DNA of 64,000 nt from Rosistilla ulvae (GTDB taxonomy: Bacteria > Planctomycetota > Planctomycetia > Pirellulales > Pirellulaceae). Positions 27,552 through 37,546 of this stretch are shown piece after piece. Location: assembly GCF_007741475.1 (NCBI RefSeq), contig NZ_CP036261.1:3721798-3785797 (forward strand). Direction: 5' to 3'. Each line of letters begins with the position of its first letter. Position 1 is the stretch's first letter. A program made the translations under genes and the position numbers. The notes beneath the pieces are model-generated. The model had not been told where the DNA came from and made no database searches. It saw only the letters and a list, made by a program, of their open reading frames with translations.

Positions 27552-29057
27552 TCATTTGGCCGGTTTATCGGTTTCGTGCAAGACGACGCCCTGTTCATCG
27601 CGCCAGATAAATCGCAGCGTCGCGGGCTGCGAATCGCCGGCCGGCGAAAGTGTCACTTCCAAGAAACCTCCCGATCGCGGATCTTGCAAATAGGGCTGTT
27701 GGATCAAACCCTCGGGATCGGTCGATGCGGGATCGCCCGCCTTCCGGCCGAGCCGCGAATTGGCATCGACCAACGCGCCGCAAGAGAACTCTTCGATGCC
27801 AGAGGGATCGATCGCGTGATATTGCCAATGCCGGTCGCCGCAAACGACAAAGAAGTTTCCGTTGTCGATCCGTTTGGTCTTCAACCAGGCAAAAAACTGG
27901 TCCCGTTCGGTCCGAAAGCCACCGATGTTGGCGTGATTGTCGGTCTTGCGTTTATCATCGGGGCCGACCATCGGAGTCGGCGAGATCAACAACTTAAACG
28001 TTGCATCGCTCGCTTCCAACGACTTCATCAACCAAGCTTTTTGCTCCGCACCCCAGATCGTTTTCTCGGGACCATCGGGCATCGAATTGTCGCTGCGATA
28101 CATCCGGTTTTCCGTAAGCCAGATCTGCAGATCCTTTCCGATCCGGAACGTGCGATACGTCTTGGCATCGGAATCGTCCGCTTGGGCGACGGGCAATTGT
28201 TCCAACATCAACCGGCGGCCAAGAACCGGCGTGGGACTGTAGTTTCCCGAATTATCACAATCGTCTTTCCGGAAATCGTGATCGTCGATCATCCAGTAAG
28301 TAGGGACCTCGCCAAACAGATCCCGAAACCGTGGCTGGATAAACTGTTCGTGCCACTTCTGCCGCAGTTCGGTGACAGTTTTGGCGCGGGGCTTGTCCGG
28401 CGTGTCGTAATAGACGTTATCGCCGGTTCCAATAAAAAAGTCGGGCCGCAGCTTCAAGATCGACGCCAACGCCGGATAGCCCAACGGTTTGTCGACACCA
28501 GCATAGGGGGCCGGAAGATTGGTGTTGTTTTCGACCCGGTGCTGCTTCAAATCGATTCGTTGGTCGCCATGAAACTTGGCGTAGTTCATCCCCGTCACAA
28601 CGACAAACCGAACCTCCGCAGTCGCGTCGACCGCCGGCAATGTCTTGAACCGTGCAACCGGTCCCGGCTTGCCGACGTCCGTCCCCGAAGTGATTGTCGT
28701 CTCGCAGCGGTATCGAGTCCCGGGCTGCAACGATTTGAAGGTCGCTCGGGCGATAAAGTCGCGGTGCTCACTGGCCTTGAGAATCTGCTTGGCAACGACC
28801 TGATCATTTCCCTCTTTGAACAACCGGAAACTAACGGTTCCAGCGGCTCCTGGCAAATCGCGTTCGACCAAATTCTCCCCAACCGTCAACCGAACTTGAA
28901 CATGGGCGGCCGTACTGGTCAGTTCGCCAACCATGATCCCCATCCCGGCTGCCGGTGCCGTCGATTTGCTGGACGGTTGAGCCCATGTGGGCAATTGGCA
29001 AGCGACCAACAGGCAGAACAGTGTTAGGAAACGTCGCGAGTTAACGATAGTCTGCAA
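27552..29057 (-). CDS. PhoD-like secreted phosphatase/phosphodiesterase
   Basis: 501 residues from a TTG at 29057, chosen because it gives a signal peptide (SRRFLTLFCLLVACQLPTWA) and has GGGG upstream; the frame stays open to 29216. A fibronectin-like N-terminal domain (residues 35-150) precedes a metallophosphatase domain with FFIGTGDNVYYDTPDK, WMIDDHDFRKDDCDNSGNY and VVCGDRHWQYHAID, the Asp/His metal-ligand blocks of the PhoD family. It probably hydrolyses phosphate esters or diesters in the periplasm. The C-terminus has FLEVTLSPAGDSQPATLRF, usual in planctomycete PhoD-like proteins. Apparently monocistronic. Confidence 0.9.
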   Translation of the reverse strand: MQTIVNSRRFLTLFCLLVACQLPTWAQPSSKSTAPAAGMGIMVGELTSTAAHVQVRLTVGENLVERDLPGAAGTVSFRLFKEGNDQVVAKQILKASEHRDFIARATFKSLQPGTRYRCETTITSGTDVGKPGPVARFKTLPAVDATAEVRFVVVTGMNYAKFHGDQRIDLKQHRVENNTNLPAPYAGVDKPLGYPALASILKLRPDFFIGTGDNVYYDTPDKPRAKTVTELRQKWHEQFIQPRFRDLFGEVPTYWMIDDHDFRKDDCDNSGNYSPTPVLGRRLMLEQLPVAQADDSDAKTYRTFRIGKDLQIWLTENRMYRSDNSMPDGPEKTIWGAEQKAWLMKSLEASDATFKLLISPTPMVGPDDKRKTDNHANIGGFRTERDQFFAWLKTKRIDNGNFFVVCGDRHWQYHAIDPSGIEEFSCGALVDANSRLGRKAGDPASTDPEGLIQQPYLQDPRSGGFLEVTLSPAGDSQPATLRFIWRDEQGVVLHETDKPAK

Positions 29058-29261
29058 GGTGAAACCCCATCGAATGTCATGCGTCTGTATTTCACGGGTG
29101 ATGTGAAAACATTCTAGCAAACGATTCCTCGGAAGCGTAGAAAGCTCCAACGAAAACGGTTGCCGACATGTCCGTAGGACTTCATGAAAGGATCGTAAGG
29201 CGGGATCGATACGCAAGGTGGGATCGATTTAGGTAGGTCTTCTTTTCAATTCGGTGGACGA

Positions 29262-29675
29262 TCAGTTGGCAAAGCTGAGGAACGCCAGCACGCCCAACTG
29301 TACCAACGCAACTCCACCGGCAGCCAGGTTGGCGAGATGGTGCTTCCAATGACTGATCATGAAGAGCGCTCCGATCGACAACACCGTACCACCACACTTC
29401 ATCCCGATGAACCGAGCCAAGTGCTCGACCCCCATCCCATGGATCGAATCGAGATTCAAGATCCCGCGGGCGACCGGGTTCTGTTCCAGGTAGGCCAACG
29501 AATCGGCAAACTTAATTGTCAGATAAATGTCATAAGCCGATACCAGCCCGATCCAAATCGCCAACAGTGCTAGGATTGTTGGCGACGTTTCGATCCAGCG
29601 TGCCCAGTTTTTTGGCATTTGCAAGATGTCGACGTTGTTCCAATCCGCGTCCCATTGTCCCGTTGCATTGCTCAT
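29262..29675 (-). CDS. Small integral membrane protein, unknown function
   Basis: 137 residues with three or four hydrophobic helices (SPTILALLAIWIGLVSAYDI, IGMKCGGTVLSIGALFMI, LAAGGVALVQLGVLAFLSFA). The pattern YDIYLTIKFADSLAYLEQNP, followed by VARGILNL, resembles DUF5658-like proteins, where helix 1 is followed by E-x-N-P; this is a loose resemblance. No enzyme motif. It lies between a PhoD-like phosphatase and a CPBP protease gene, all leftward, with gaps over 200 bases, so an operon is unlikely. Confidence 0.8.
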   Translation of the reverse strand: MSNATGQWDADWNNVDILQMPKNWARWIETSPTILALLAIWIGLVSAYDIYLTIKFADSLAYLEQNPVARGILNLDSIHGMGVEHLARFIGMKCGGTVLSIGALFMISHWKHHLANLAAGGVALVQLGVLAFLSFAN

Positions 29676-29923
29676 TGCTCTGTTTTCCCGTGCAAAATCG
29701 AACTTGTGGCTATCAGGGTTGGCAACCTCGCCAATCCCATTTCCGTTCCGGCCTTAGGCAATGCAACTGCCGTGCCGTAGACAAGCCACCTTACGGAAGA
29801 CATCGCCCTTAGAGTTCAAAAACAATGATGAAAAACAGATTAAGGAAATCCAGCCGCCATTAGCCCGAAGCCCCCCCACATGTCGCATTGGGTTCAGATC
29901 GCACCGCTGCAGACGCCGCAACG

Positions 29924-30919
29924 CTACAATCCTTCCCCCAGCATCATGCTGACCGCCGCGACGATCATCGTGATAGCGTTCAAACAAAAATGAACCATCA
30001 ACGATGGCCAAATGCTATGCGTCTGGCGATAGAGGTATCCGAGCCCCAAAGCGAGGAAGAAAAGCGTTACCGGAGCAGGGCCATGGCCAAGATGGGCCAA
30101 TGCAAAAAACAGGCTGCTGACCAGAATCGGCCAATATGGGACGGTCCGGTCGGGTGCTGTCGATCTCTCCCCATCGCCAGCCAGCCCTTCTCCCGACGGC
30201 GCACCGCCATCGTAAGTACTTGCACCGGCATCCATTCCAACATGGCCAGAGCTATCCCCAGCCGGCGATGCATCCTTCATCCCCTTGCTTTCCAACCAGC
30301 CTTGCAGGACGACGCGAAACAAAAACTCTTCGGTCAAGGGTGCGACAACGACCGCGACCATCGCCATCGGCAACAGATAGATCGGGTCTCCCGATTCTTG
30401 CAGCAATTCCAAGACCGGGTGTTCGTATTCGACCCACCACAGCGTCAACAACGCCTGCAACAGATAGATCGGGGGCAACAACGCGACCACTCCGACCAAG
30501 CCCGCGGTTAGGTGCGACCAACGCAGGGCGAACCCAAGATCCAAGGCGCTCGACCGATACAGGGCCACCAACCATAAGATCACCAGACCACAAGCAAGGA
30601 CTCGCGAACCTCCTTCAAGGGTCAACAACGTCGACATATCCGACAACGAGATCGGCGTCTTCTGCGGATCCTCGGGCAATTCCAACCAACCGCCCCGTTG
30701 GGCGATAAAGCTGGCGGCATTGGCCAACAGAACAACAAGCCCCAAGGAGACGATCACGCCATCGACCCCCCAGCCCACCGGCGTGCGCCGTTCCAGCGGC
30801 AAGAACTCGCCCCCCTGCCACAGCCGACGCAGTCCCAGCGACCACGTGAACAAGCTACCGAAGACCATTGCCAACGCAAACAGGCCAAAGACAGCCGAGA
30901 AAATTTCCAGAGGGCTCAT
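29924..30919 (-). CDS. CPBP family intramembrane metalloprotease
   Basis: 331 residues, about eight membrane helices. The CPBP (Rce1/Abi) motifs are present: EEFLFRVVLQGWLES (motif 1, the Glu pair and Arg), SSLFFALAHLGHG (motif 2 histidine) and MVHFCLNAITM (motif 3). Between motifs 1 and 2 is an unusual 45-residue Gly/Asp/Ser-rich hydrophilic insertion (GDSSGHVGMDAGASTYDGGA). Family members cleave within the membrane; roles include CAAX-prenyl-type processing and bacteriocin self-protection. The APC permease gene lies 83 bases upstream on the same strand and may be in one transcript. Confidence 0.88.
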   Translation of the reverse strand: MSPLEIFSAVFGLFALAMVFGSLFTWSLGLRRLWQGGEFLPLERRTPVGWGVDGVIVSLGLVVLLANAASFIAQRGGWLELPEDPQKTPISLSDMSTLLTLEGGSRVLACGLVILWLVALYRSSALDLGFALRWSHLTAGLVGVVALLPPIYLLQALLTLWWVEYEHPVLELLQESGDPIYLLPMAMVAVVVAPLTEEFLFRVVLQGWLESKGMKDASPAGDSSGHVGMDAGASTYDGGAPSGEGLAGDGERSTAPDRTVPYWPILVSSLFFALAHLGHGPAPVTLFFLALGLGYLYRQTHSIWPSLMVHFCLNAITMIVAAVSMMLGEGL

Positions 30920-31002
30920 CGATTCAGTGCTACCGGTGGGAGTGAGTCGGCGGAGTGGAGCGAATCAGTAAAACTAATTCAATTACGCAACAGAAAACAG
31001 GG

Positions 31003-32376
31003 CTACCGCGGTCCAACACGATCCGGGCGAAACCAGTAAACTCCGATTCCTGATCCGACCACCGCAAGACTCAACATCAGGCTGGTCGGACTCTGTTGGT
31101 AGCGATACAGACACCCAACGATCGCGATTCCGAGCGTCATGAGTCCGAAAACGGCGGGCAGAACCGGCCACATGATCGTTGGTCGCTGCCCCGGCTGACC
31201 GCGAAACCTGGGCAACAACAGGCACAATACGGTCGACGCGGCGCTGACGGACAGCAGAAAACTTGTGTAGTCCAACAAATCCTGGACGGTCGCCGCGCAG
31301 ACCAACAAGGTCGCCAAATAGGCTTGCAATAAGATCGCCGTCCGCGGCACACCATCGCTGGGAATGAACCACCGCGGCAACATTCCATCTTCGGCCATCT
31401 TCACATACACCCGCGGGCCAGCTTGCAACATCGCCGAGACGCTGGTCGCCAACGATAGCGCCACCAATAACTGAACCGCCATCCCAAGCGTCTCACCGCC
31501 AAGATAGTCCCCGACTACCGCGGCAAGATCTCCGCGGCCGACGATTTCCGACAGCGGGGCGGTAAACAAGAAAACGGTGTTCAACAACAAATAGATCACC
31601 GAGACGCCGACGGCGGCGAACAACATCGATCGGCGAACGGTCTGCTTCCCCAAGCGAGCTTCCCCCGCGACATAGATCGATGCATTGAAGCCGGCGAAAC
31701 TGAAAGAGATCCACATCAATTGGTTTGCGTAGGTGGAGAAACTGGGCCCCGCCGCCGCTGCGGCATCGGTCGCCTCAACCGCCGCAGGCAATTCGACCGC
31801 CGCGATACCGATCGCGATGAAGCCCACGATCGCCAGCAACTTAATCCCCACCAAAATGTTTTGGCCGATCGTCCCCGGGCCGGTCTGGAACAAGTGCAGC
31901 AGTGCCGCGAGGGCGATCAAACCGACCGCCGCCATGATCTTCTCGCGCGGCTCGTCGGCCCCCAATTGTTCGGGCAAGTAGTTCACAAAAGTTGTCGCCG
32001 CGAAAGCGATCGCGCCGGTAAACCCTGCCAGCAACGAAATCCAACCCGCCATGAACCCGGCCAACGGATGGACCGCCCGCGACAGGAACAGATACTCACC
32101 GCCAGAGCGGACCAATTGTCGCGACAGGCCGCCGTAACAGATCGCTCCCGCAATCGCGATCACCGCCGCGACCGCCCACATCGCCAGCACGCGCGTCGGG
32201 GTCCCCAACGCTTGCAAGGAATACCCGCTGGTCGTATAGACTCCGGCCCCAATCATGTTGGCGATCACCAAGCAGACCAGCGACGTCATGCCAATCGTTC
32301 GTTTCGGCCGGTTAGTACTACTCAATCGTCCGATCACCTGAAAAAGACTGCAAACCCGAAGTTTTAGGTCCGCCAT
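31003..32376 (-). CDS. APC family amino acid permease
   Basis: 457 residues with about twelve membrane helices. The N-terminal family block TIGMTSLVCLVIANMIGAGV, followed by YTTSGYSL, is typical of amino acid/polyamine permeases (the GxG in helix 1), and GGEYLFLSRAVHPLAGFMAG and FAGFNASIYVAGEARLGKQT are the second- and sixth-helix blocks. It probably imports an amino acid by proton symport or exchange; substrate unknown. The next gene leftward is a CPBP protease, 83 bases away. It is divergent from the hypothetical gene at 32519 across a 142-base gap. Confidence 0.9.
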   Translation of the reverse strand: MADLKLRVCSLFQVIGRLSSTNRPKRTIGMTSLVCLVIANMIGAGVYTTSGYSLQALGTPTRVLAMWAVAAVIAIAGAICYGGLSRQLVRSGGEYLFLSRAVHPLAGFMAGWISLLAGFTGAIAFAATTFVNYLPEQLGADEPREKIMAAVGLIALAALLHLFQTGPGTIGQNILVGIKLLAIVGFIAIGIAAVELPAAVEATDAAAAAGPSFSTYANQLMWISFSFAGFNASIYVAGEARLGKQTVRRSMLFAAVGVSVIYLLLNTVFLFTAPLSEIVGRGDLAAVVGDYLGGETLGMAVQLLVALSLATSVSAMLQAGPRVYVKMAEDGMLPRWFIPSDGVPRTAILLQAYLATLLVCAATVQDLLDYTSFLLSVSAASTVLCLLLPRFRGQPGQRPTIMWPVLPAVFGLMTLGIAIVGCLYRYQQSPTSLMLSLAVVGSGIGVYWFRPDRVGPR

Positions 32377-32518
32377 GAGCCCCCGTCCAGACCACGACGG
32401 GGAAAGGTCCCACCGGCGTCGAAAGATCCACAGGTTGGCTACGTTGGCGCGTCTAAACCGGTTAACATAGGAATTGGGTCGCCCACCCGTTGCTCGCCCC
32501 CGTTAAAGGAACACGTTT

Positions 32519-33379
32519 GTGTTACCCAAAGAAGAACTCGTCGAACAAGCTTACTTCTTCCGCATCCTCAGCGAGCGGATGGGAGAACGCTTGGCGATGC
32601 AAGACCTGCTGAAGCAAGTCAAATACGAACTGCTGACCAGCACCAAACTGCCGATGGCAGTCGATTTCCTGCTGACCGAACTGCTGCATGGTGGTGCGAT
32701 GGGGCCGGCGATGCGTCGCATGAAACATTACTTCACCCCGTTCCAAACCTTCCTGGTCGACGAAGCCGAATACGCCAGCGGTCGATTTGGGATGCAGATC
32801 GCTGTCCAAGTGTTGCAACACGACGCCGAATATCGCAGCCGCGAACCGAGTCGTCAGGGTTGTTTTCTGTACCAATTTGAAACCCTCTGCCGAAACCGAC
32901 TGCGATACGATCAAGGGCTCAAGGCGATGAGCGAAGACCCGATCTACGACGCCCACTGGAGCCATTGGCTGTTGGAGGTTCGCCATCAGATCGGCTTGGT
33001 CGACCTGGCCGACATGATCTTTCTACGCAGCGAGGAATACGTCAATCGAAAACGAGCGATCGAGGGACCTCAGTTCGAACCAAAACTCCCCACGCTATTC
33101 GGCGAACACGAGGGGCGGATGGCGATGGCCAACCACCGCAAAGATCCACTGTTCCTGTTCGCCGCGATGCAACGCCATCTCGGATACCCCCAAGTCCCCA
33201 AAGCCAAAGCGGCCGATCCCAACGTCGACCTCGTTCCCCAATTGATGCGGCGGATGGAGCGATTGGAAACACGACTCAAGATCATGGAGGAAGAACAGCG
33301 TCAAGGACTCGATCTAACCAAATTTTACGTCGGCCCGCAGACGCCGTCGGCCGCCAACGACGAACAGCCCGAAGATTGA
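32519..33379 (+). CDS. Hypothetical protein (soluble, unknown family)
   Basis: 286 residues from a GTG with AAAGGA about nine bases upstream. No signal peptide or membrane segment. The protein is mostly helical, with an N-terminal LPKEELVEQAYFFRILSERM block and a C-terminal Glu/Arg coiled-coil-like stretch (LMRRMERLETRLKIMEEEQR). I recall similar proteins as conserved hypotheticals in planctomycetes but know no function. The DUF1501 gene starts 64 bases downstream on the same strand, so the two may be co-transcribed. Confidence 0.85.
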   Translation: MLPKEELVEQAYFFRILSERMGERLAMQDLLKQVKYELLTSTKLPMAVDFLLTELLHGGAMGPAMRRMKHYFTPFQTFLVDEAEYASGRFGMQIAVQVLQHDAEYRSREPSRQGCFLYQFETLCRNRLRYDQGLKAMSEDPIYDAHWSHWLLEVRHQIGLVDLADMIFLRSEEYVNRKRAIEGPQFEPKLPTLFGEHEGRMAMANHRKDPLFLFAAMQRHLGYPQVPKAKAADPNVDLVPQLMRRMERLETRLKIMEEEQRQGLDLTKFYVGPQTPSAANDEQPED

Positions 33380-33442
33380 TTGGGGCGAACCGCTTCGTCC
33401 CCCAACGCATCCGAAATCCCATCCCTGCCAACGCATCCGATT

Positions 33443-34900
33443 ATGAATCTCTTCGACGATCCCACCGTTCCTCGATCGATCGCCCGACGTGATTTCTTGC
33501 GTCAGTTGTCCGCTGCCAGCACCGCCGCGTTGGCCGCCACCGCACCTCGCCCCTTGTCCGCTGAAACCGGCGGCGACATGGAACATCCACGCCCCACCGC
33601 CGATGCCTGCATCTTGCTTTGGATGGGAGGTGGCATGGCGGCCCCCGACACCTTCGATCCCAAACGTTACCTTCCGTACGAACCCGGCCTCGCCGTGGCC
33701 GACATGCTTAGCACCTTTCCAGCGATCGATACCGCCGTCGATCAGATCAAGATCTGCGAGGGGCTGGAACACATTGCCGGCGTGATCGACCGGGGAACGT
33801 TGATCCGTTCACACGTCCAACCCGACCTTGGCAGCATCCTGCATTCGCGTCATCAATACCATTGGCACACCGGATACGTCCCGCCGCAAACCGTCGCGGC
33901 ACCTCACATCGGTGCCTGGATGTCGCGCGTGTTGGGACCGCGGAACGAAGTCATGCCGGCCTTTATCAACATCGGACAACGTCTCGAAGGGGTCGGCGAG
34001 AGCGAAGAACTGAAGGCCTTCACCACCGCTGGCTTCTTCGGCTCGGAGTTTGGGCCGATGAACCTCCCCTACCCAGACCAGGCCGCGATCTCGGTCCGAC
34101 CACCCAAGGGAATGCGTTCGCAACGGTTTGCCGATCGCAACCGCTTGTTTCGCCGCTTGGTCGACAGCAACCCCAATCGCGAACTGATGAGCGACTACCA
34201 ACAGCAGTCGATGTTGCGGTCGTTCGATTCCGCCTACCGCTTGCTCAGCAGCGACGATCGTAAAGCATTCGACATCACCTTGGAGCCCAAAGAAAGTTTC
34301 GACCGCTACAACACCGGCCGTTTTGGACAAGGATGCCTGTTGGCGCGACGCTTGGTCGAATCGGGGGCTCGGTTCGTCGAAGTGACCACCGAATACGTCC
34401 CCTTCTTGCACTGGGACACGCACAACGATGGACACGCAACCGTCGAACGAATGCATCGCGAAATCGATCGCCCCGTCGCCCAATTGATCACCGACCTGCA
34501 GCAGCGTGGGCTGTTGGACCGCACGCTTGTCATCCTGGCATCCGAATTCAGTCGCGATGCATTGATGGAAGGCCAACCCGGTTCCAACGCCAACGATCAA
34601 GCGACCGCCAAAGTCGACGTGCTCAGCGAGATGAAACACTATGGGTTGCACCGACACTTCACGGGCGGTTCGAGCGTCTTAATGTTTGGCGGCGGCATGA
34701 AACAAGGTTTCCTGTACGGAGCCACCGCGCCGGAACGACCATTGATGGCGATTGAAAACCCGGTCACGATCGAAGACCTGCACGCCACGATCATGACCGC
34801 GATGGGAATCAGTCCACAGACCGGTTTCGATGTCGAAGGCCGTCCGTTTTATGTCACTGAAGATGGCAAAGGCAAATCGGTCGGCGAACTGTTTGCCTGA
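33443..34900 (+). CDS. DUF1501 domain-containing protein, Tat-exported
   Basis: 485 residues from the ATG at 33443 (MNLFDDPTVPRSIARRDFLR), which puts a twin-arginine motif ARRDFLRQL in a normal place; the frame is open upstream but without a family match. DUF1501 proteins belong to the alkaline-phosphatase/sulfatase-like superfamily; blocks here are CILLWMGGGMAAPDTFDPK, HSRHQYHWHTGY, GARFVEVTTEYVPFLHWDTH and LASEFSRDALMEG. In planctomycetes they are usually paired with DUF1553/DUF1549 cytochrome genes; no DUF1549 partner is seen next to this one, although a cytochrome gene is convergent 22 bases downstream. Confidence 0.9.
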   Translation: MNLFDDPTVPRSIARRDFLRQLSAASTAALAATAPRPLSAETGGDMEHPRPTADACILLWMGGGMAAPDTFDPKRYLPYEPGLAVADMLSTFPAIDTAVDQIKICEGLEHIAGVIDRGTLIRSHVQPDLGSILHSRHQYHWHTGYVPPQTVAAPHIGAWMSRVLGPRNEVMPAFINIGQRLEGVGESEELKAFTTAGFFGSEFGPMNLPYPDQAAISVRPPKGMRSQRFADRNRLFRRLVDSNPNRELMSDYQQQSMLRSFDSAYRLLSSDDRKAFDITLEPKESFDRYNTGRFGQGCLLARRLVESGARFVEVTTEYVPFLHWDTHNDGHATVERMHREIDRPVAQLITDLQQRGLLDRTLVILASEFSRDALMEGQPGSNANDQATAKVDVLSEMKHYGLHRHFTGGSSVLMFGGGMKQGFLYGATAPERPLMAIENPVTIEDLHATIMTAMGISPQTGFDVEGRPFYVTEDGKGKSVGELFA

Positions 34901-34922
34901 CCCCAAGCGTCTGCTCGTCGAT

Positions 34923-36140
34923 CTAAATCCCTGCCGACCCCGGCGACGTGGCCGGAACCGCCGCTGGTTCCATCGCTTCGATCCACTGGCGAATCAATTC
35001 TACCCCCTCTTCATCGACTAACGATCGGCCGATTTCTGGCATCATTTCGCCGACGTGATCCGTCTCCAACCGATGCATCAAAATCGAAGCGTCCGGGTGG
35101 CCAGGAACGATGTCGTACAATCGTCCCCCCGTACCACGCCCCGCCGCAACCGGCGTTTTATAGACGCCCAAGCGATACGGTTCCGCCACACCGACATGCA
35201 GGTGCAGTCCCGAATTGCGAGCCGGCCCGATCGGGCTGTGGCAATGCGCACAATTCACATCCAACCATGCCCGGGCGCGGGCATTCAAATCGCCCGTTGC
35301 TTCGTCGTTCCAAACCGCAAACCGCGGCACCTGCGTGGAGTCGGGCAATCCAGTCAGCAGACCAATCTCGGCCCATCGCCGCAATTGGTTCTCCCGCCCG
35401 TCGGTGTAATCGAAATCGCGATTCAAGTTACCAGCGGTGGGACCGATCGGCTCGAACTTTTGATTCTCATGGCAACGTTTGCAGTCGTTGAAATTCGGCA
35501 CCAAATGCGTGTTGCGACGATCACGGCCATCGCGATGTTTCCATTTGACTTCGACCGCCCCGCCGGTCAACGACAGCATCGCATCGGTCTGTTCGTCGTT
35601 CCAAAGATAAGGCAAACCGATCCAACCGGTCGGCTGGTGCAACATGATCCGCGTCTCGATCAGTCGACGCCCCTGTCCCGGTTGCGTCATGTCATGCGGA
35701 TAATAGAACGTCTTTGCGAGCACCGTTCCCACCGGAAAATCGAACACGTCGGTTGGTTGATACGCCACCGTAACCCCATCCGGCAGACGGACCACGCGAT
35801 GTTTGGCCGCATAGTCGGAGAAGAGCGGCGTGTTGACATCATACGGCAGCACGCCAGCGGCAGGTTCCAAATTGGCCAACGCGCCGTCGAACAATGCGTA
35901 CTGCGAAAGCCGCGGCAAATACTTCGCCCGCCGCGTCCGTCGCGACTCGTTCGTTGGAACGGGATCGGCATCGACCGCGACGATCGATTCAGATGTTGAA
36001 GAACCATCACCTGTCGCATCCCCAACCGGCACCGACTGGCGACAGCCCAACAAACCGAAGACCAGCACTGCAGCAAGCGTTGCGGTAAACGCAAGTTTTT
36101 GAAGAGAAGAATTCTGCTTCGCCGTGGCGGTCATCTTCAT
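34923..36140 (-). CDS. SO2930-type diheme c-type cytochrome lipoprotein
   Basis: 405 residues. N-terminal signal with lipobox-like LLGC (Cys33), then a 40-residue Ser/Asp linker. Two heme c sites: CKRCH (220-224) and CAHCH (297-301). The block KYLPRLSQYALFDGALANLE, then GVLPYDVNTPLFSDYAAKHR is the hallmark of the SO2930/HNE_0200 family. Distal ligands are probably Met in the C-terminal MMPEIGRS region. The start codon overlaps the stop of the beta-helix gene (ATGA), the same pairing as SO2929-SO2930 in Shewanella, so the two are translationally coupled. Electron-transfer partner unknown. Confidence 0.9.
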   Translation of the reverse strand: MKMTATAKQNSSLQKLAFTATLAAVLVFGLLGCRQSVPVGDATGDGSSTSESIVAVDADPVPTNESRRTRRAKYLPRLSQYALFDGALANLEPAAGVLPYDVNTPLFSDYAAKHRVVRLPDGVTVAYQPTDVFDFPVGTVLAKTFYYPHDMTQPGQGRRLIETRIMLHQPTGWIGLPYLWNDEQTDAMLSLTGGAVEVKWKHRDGRDRRNTHLVPNFNDCKRCHENQKFEPIGPTAGNLNRDFDYTDGRENQLRRWAEIGLLTGLPDSTQVPRFAVWNDEATGDLNARARAWLDVNCAHCHSPIGPARNSGLHLHVGVAEPYRLGVYKTPVAAGRGTGGRLYDIVPGHPDASILMHRLETDHVGEMMPEIGRSLVDEEGVELIRQWIEAMEPAAVPATSPGSAGI

Positions 36141-37474
36141 TCGACTCCAGAAAGCACGATCGCCGCCAACGGATCTCGCGCGGCGGCATAGTCACCGCTG
36201 TCGTCGCTGATCTCCGCCCCCTTCCCCTGCAACATCGCTGCCAGCCCCAGGTTCACGAAGGTCGCATCCCCATTGTTAACGATTCCCCAGGCAAGCGTAT
36301 CGGGCAACTTCCCATCGACCAACTTGGCCGGATCCAAAACCCCATCGACCACAATGTCGGGCATCGGCAATTTTCCAGCTTGCTTGTAAATGTCACCGAA
36401 CACCCCCTGTGGGTCTTTGCCACCGTCGGACATCCGATTGTCGTGGATGTGAATCGCTTCGGGATACGGATCGTATTGCGGATCGTCGAACTTCCGCTGC
36501 GTCGCCAAAAAGCTGACGACAGCACAGTTGGCTGTTTTGTTCCCGTGAATGTCGTTTTCAAAGACTTCGACGTGATCATTGGCCATGATCATCAAACCGG
36601 TCCCGGCGGGAACCGTTGCCACCATCGCCCCCTCGTGAGCGAAGTTCGGATGGTTATTGTCAAACAGTCGGTTCTTGAAGACTCGGGTGTGGCTGCCATT
36701 CTTCAGCTGCAGACCGGGGAGTGAAAAGACCAAGATCCCGCCGGTATTGTTGGTCGCTTCGTTCTCGTAAACGTCGGCCCCAATCGTGTTTTCGATTTCG
36801 ATTCCGGCCACGTTCCGCATCGCACGATTGTGGCGGACGATCGTCTGCCGGGTTTGGCCGACGTAGATTCCAGCATCCGATGCGCATTCGGCAACACAGT
36901 GCTCGATTAAGACATTCGAACACATCACCGGATAGATCCCGTAAGCTCCGTTCTGCTCGCTGGGGCCTTCGCTCCACCAGGTTCGGATTCGGCGGATCGT
37001 GACCTCGTTCGAATCGCTGATTTTAATCGCATCGCCGGGAGTGTTTTGAATCGTCAAGTCCTCGATCGTAAATCGGTCGGCTTTCACCATCAGCCCTTCG
37101 CCCCCCGATCCCTTCCGCTGTCCGGTAAAGTTCAAAATCGTGTCGTCGATCCCCTGGCCGCGGATCGTGATTCCCGCGATTCCGTCTAGCGAAAGCGTAC
37201 CGACAAATTCGAACGTACCCGCCGCAAACTCGATCACGTCCCCGGGCTCCGCCGTGATCAACGCCTCCTGGGCTTGAGCCTGCGCCTCGGGCCCCGGCAT
37301 GATCACGCTGGTAATACTTTCGGAAATCGTTGCGGTCGCGTCGGGCGACACGCTTTCAGCAGCGTCCGCGATCGTTGAAACCTCCGCACCGCTGTCGGCC
37401 ATCGGCGAATGATCGCGACAACCGATCGACGCCAGCGTTCCCAGAGACAAAAGAATCAGAGTCACTCGTATCAT
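36137..37474 (-). CDS. Parallel beta-helix domain lipoprotein (SO2929-type)
   Basis: 445 residues with a lipobox (LASIGC, Cys19). The body is a right-handed parallel beta-helix: repeating rungs such as AGITIRGQGIDDTILNFTGQ, DRFTIEDLTIQNTPGDAIKI, NVLIEHCVAECASDAGIYVG and AGIEIENTIGADVYENEATN, as in pectate-lyase-like and NosD-like folds. It ends next to and overlapping the diheme cytochrome gene by four bases. The pair is conserved across unrelated bacteria, so they probably form one envelope complex. Function unknown; carbohydrate or polymer binding is a guess from fold alone. Confidence 0.88.
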   Translation of the reverse strand: MIRVTLILLSLGTLASIGCRDHSPMADSGAEVSTIADAAESVSPDATATISESITSVIMPGPEAQAQAQEALITAEPGDVIEFAAGTFEFVGTLSLDGIAGITIRGQGIDDTILNFTGQRKGSGGEGLMVKADRFTIEDLTIQNTPGDAIKISDSNEVTIRRIRTWWSEGPSEQNGAYGIYPVMCSNVLIEHCVAECASDAGIYVGQTRQTIVRHNRAMRNVAGIEIENTIGADVYENEATNNTGGILVFSLPGLQLKNGSHTRVFKNRLFDNNHPNFAHEGAMVATVPAGTGLMIMANDHVEVFENDIHGNKTANCAVVSFLATQRKFDDPQYDPYPEAIHIHDNRMSDGGKDPQGVFGDIYKQAGKLPMPDIVVDGVLDPAKLVDGKLPDTLAWGIVNNGDATFVNLGLAAMLQGKGAEISDDSGDYAAARDPLAAIVLSGVE

Positions 37475-37546
37475 TGTCGCGGCTCACTAGATTAAGAGTT
37501 TTGAAATGCGGAAGTCTTCAGTTCGAATGTCGTTGTCCTGCCCGCG

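Noticed and set aside
29203-29229. Repeated GGGATCGAT
   Set aside because: GATCGAT-like words are very frequent throughout this genome; two copies by chance are expected.
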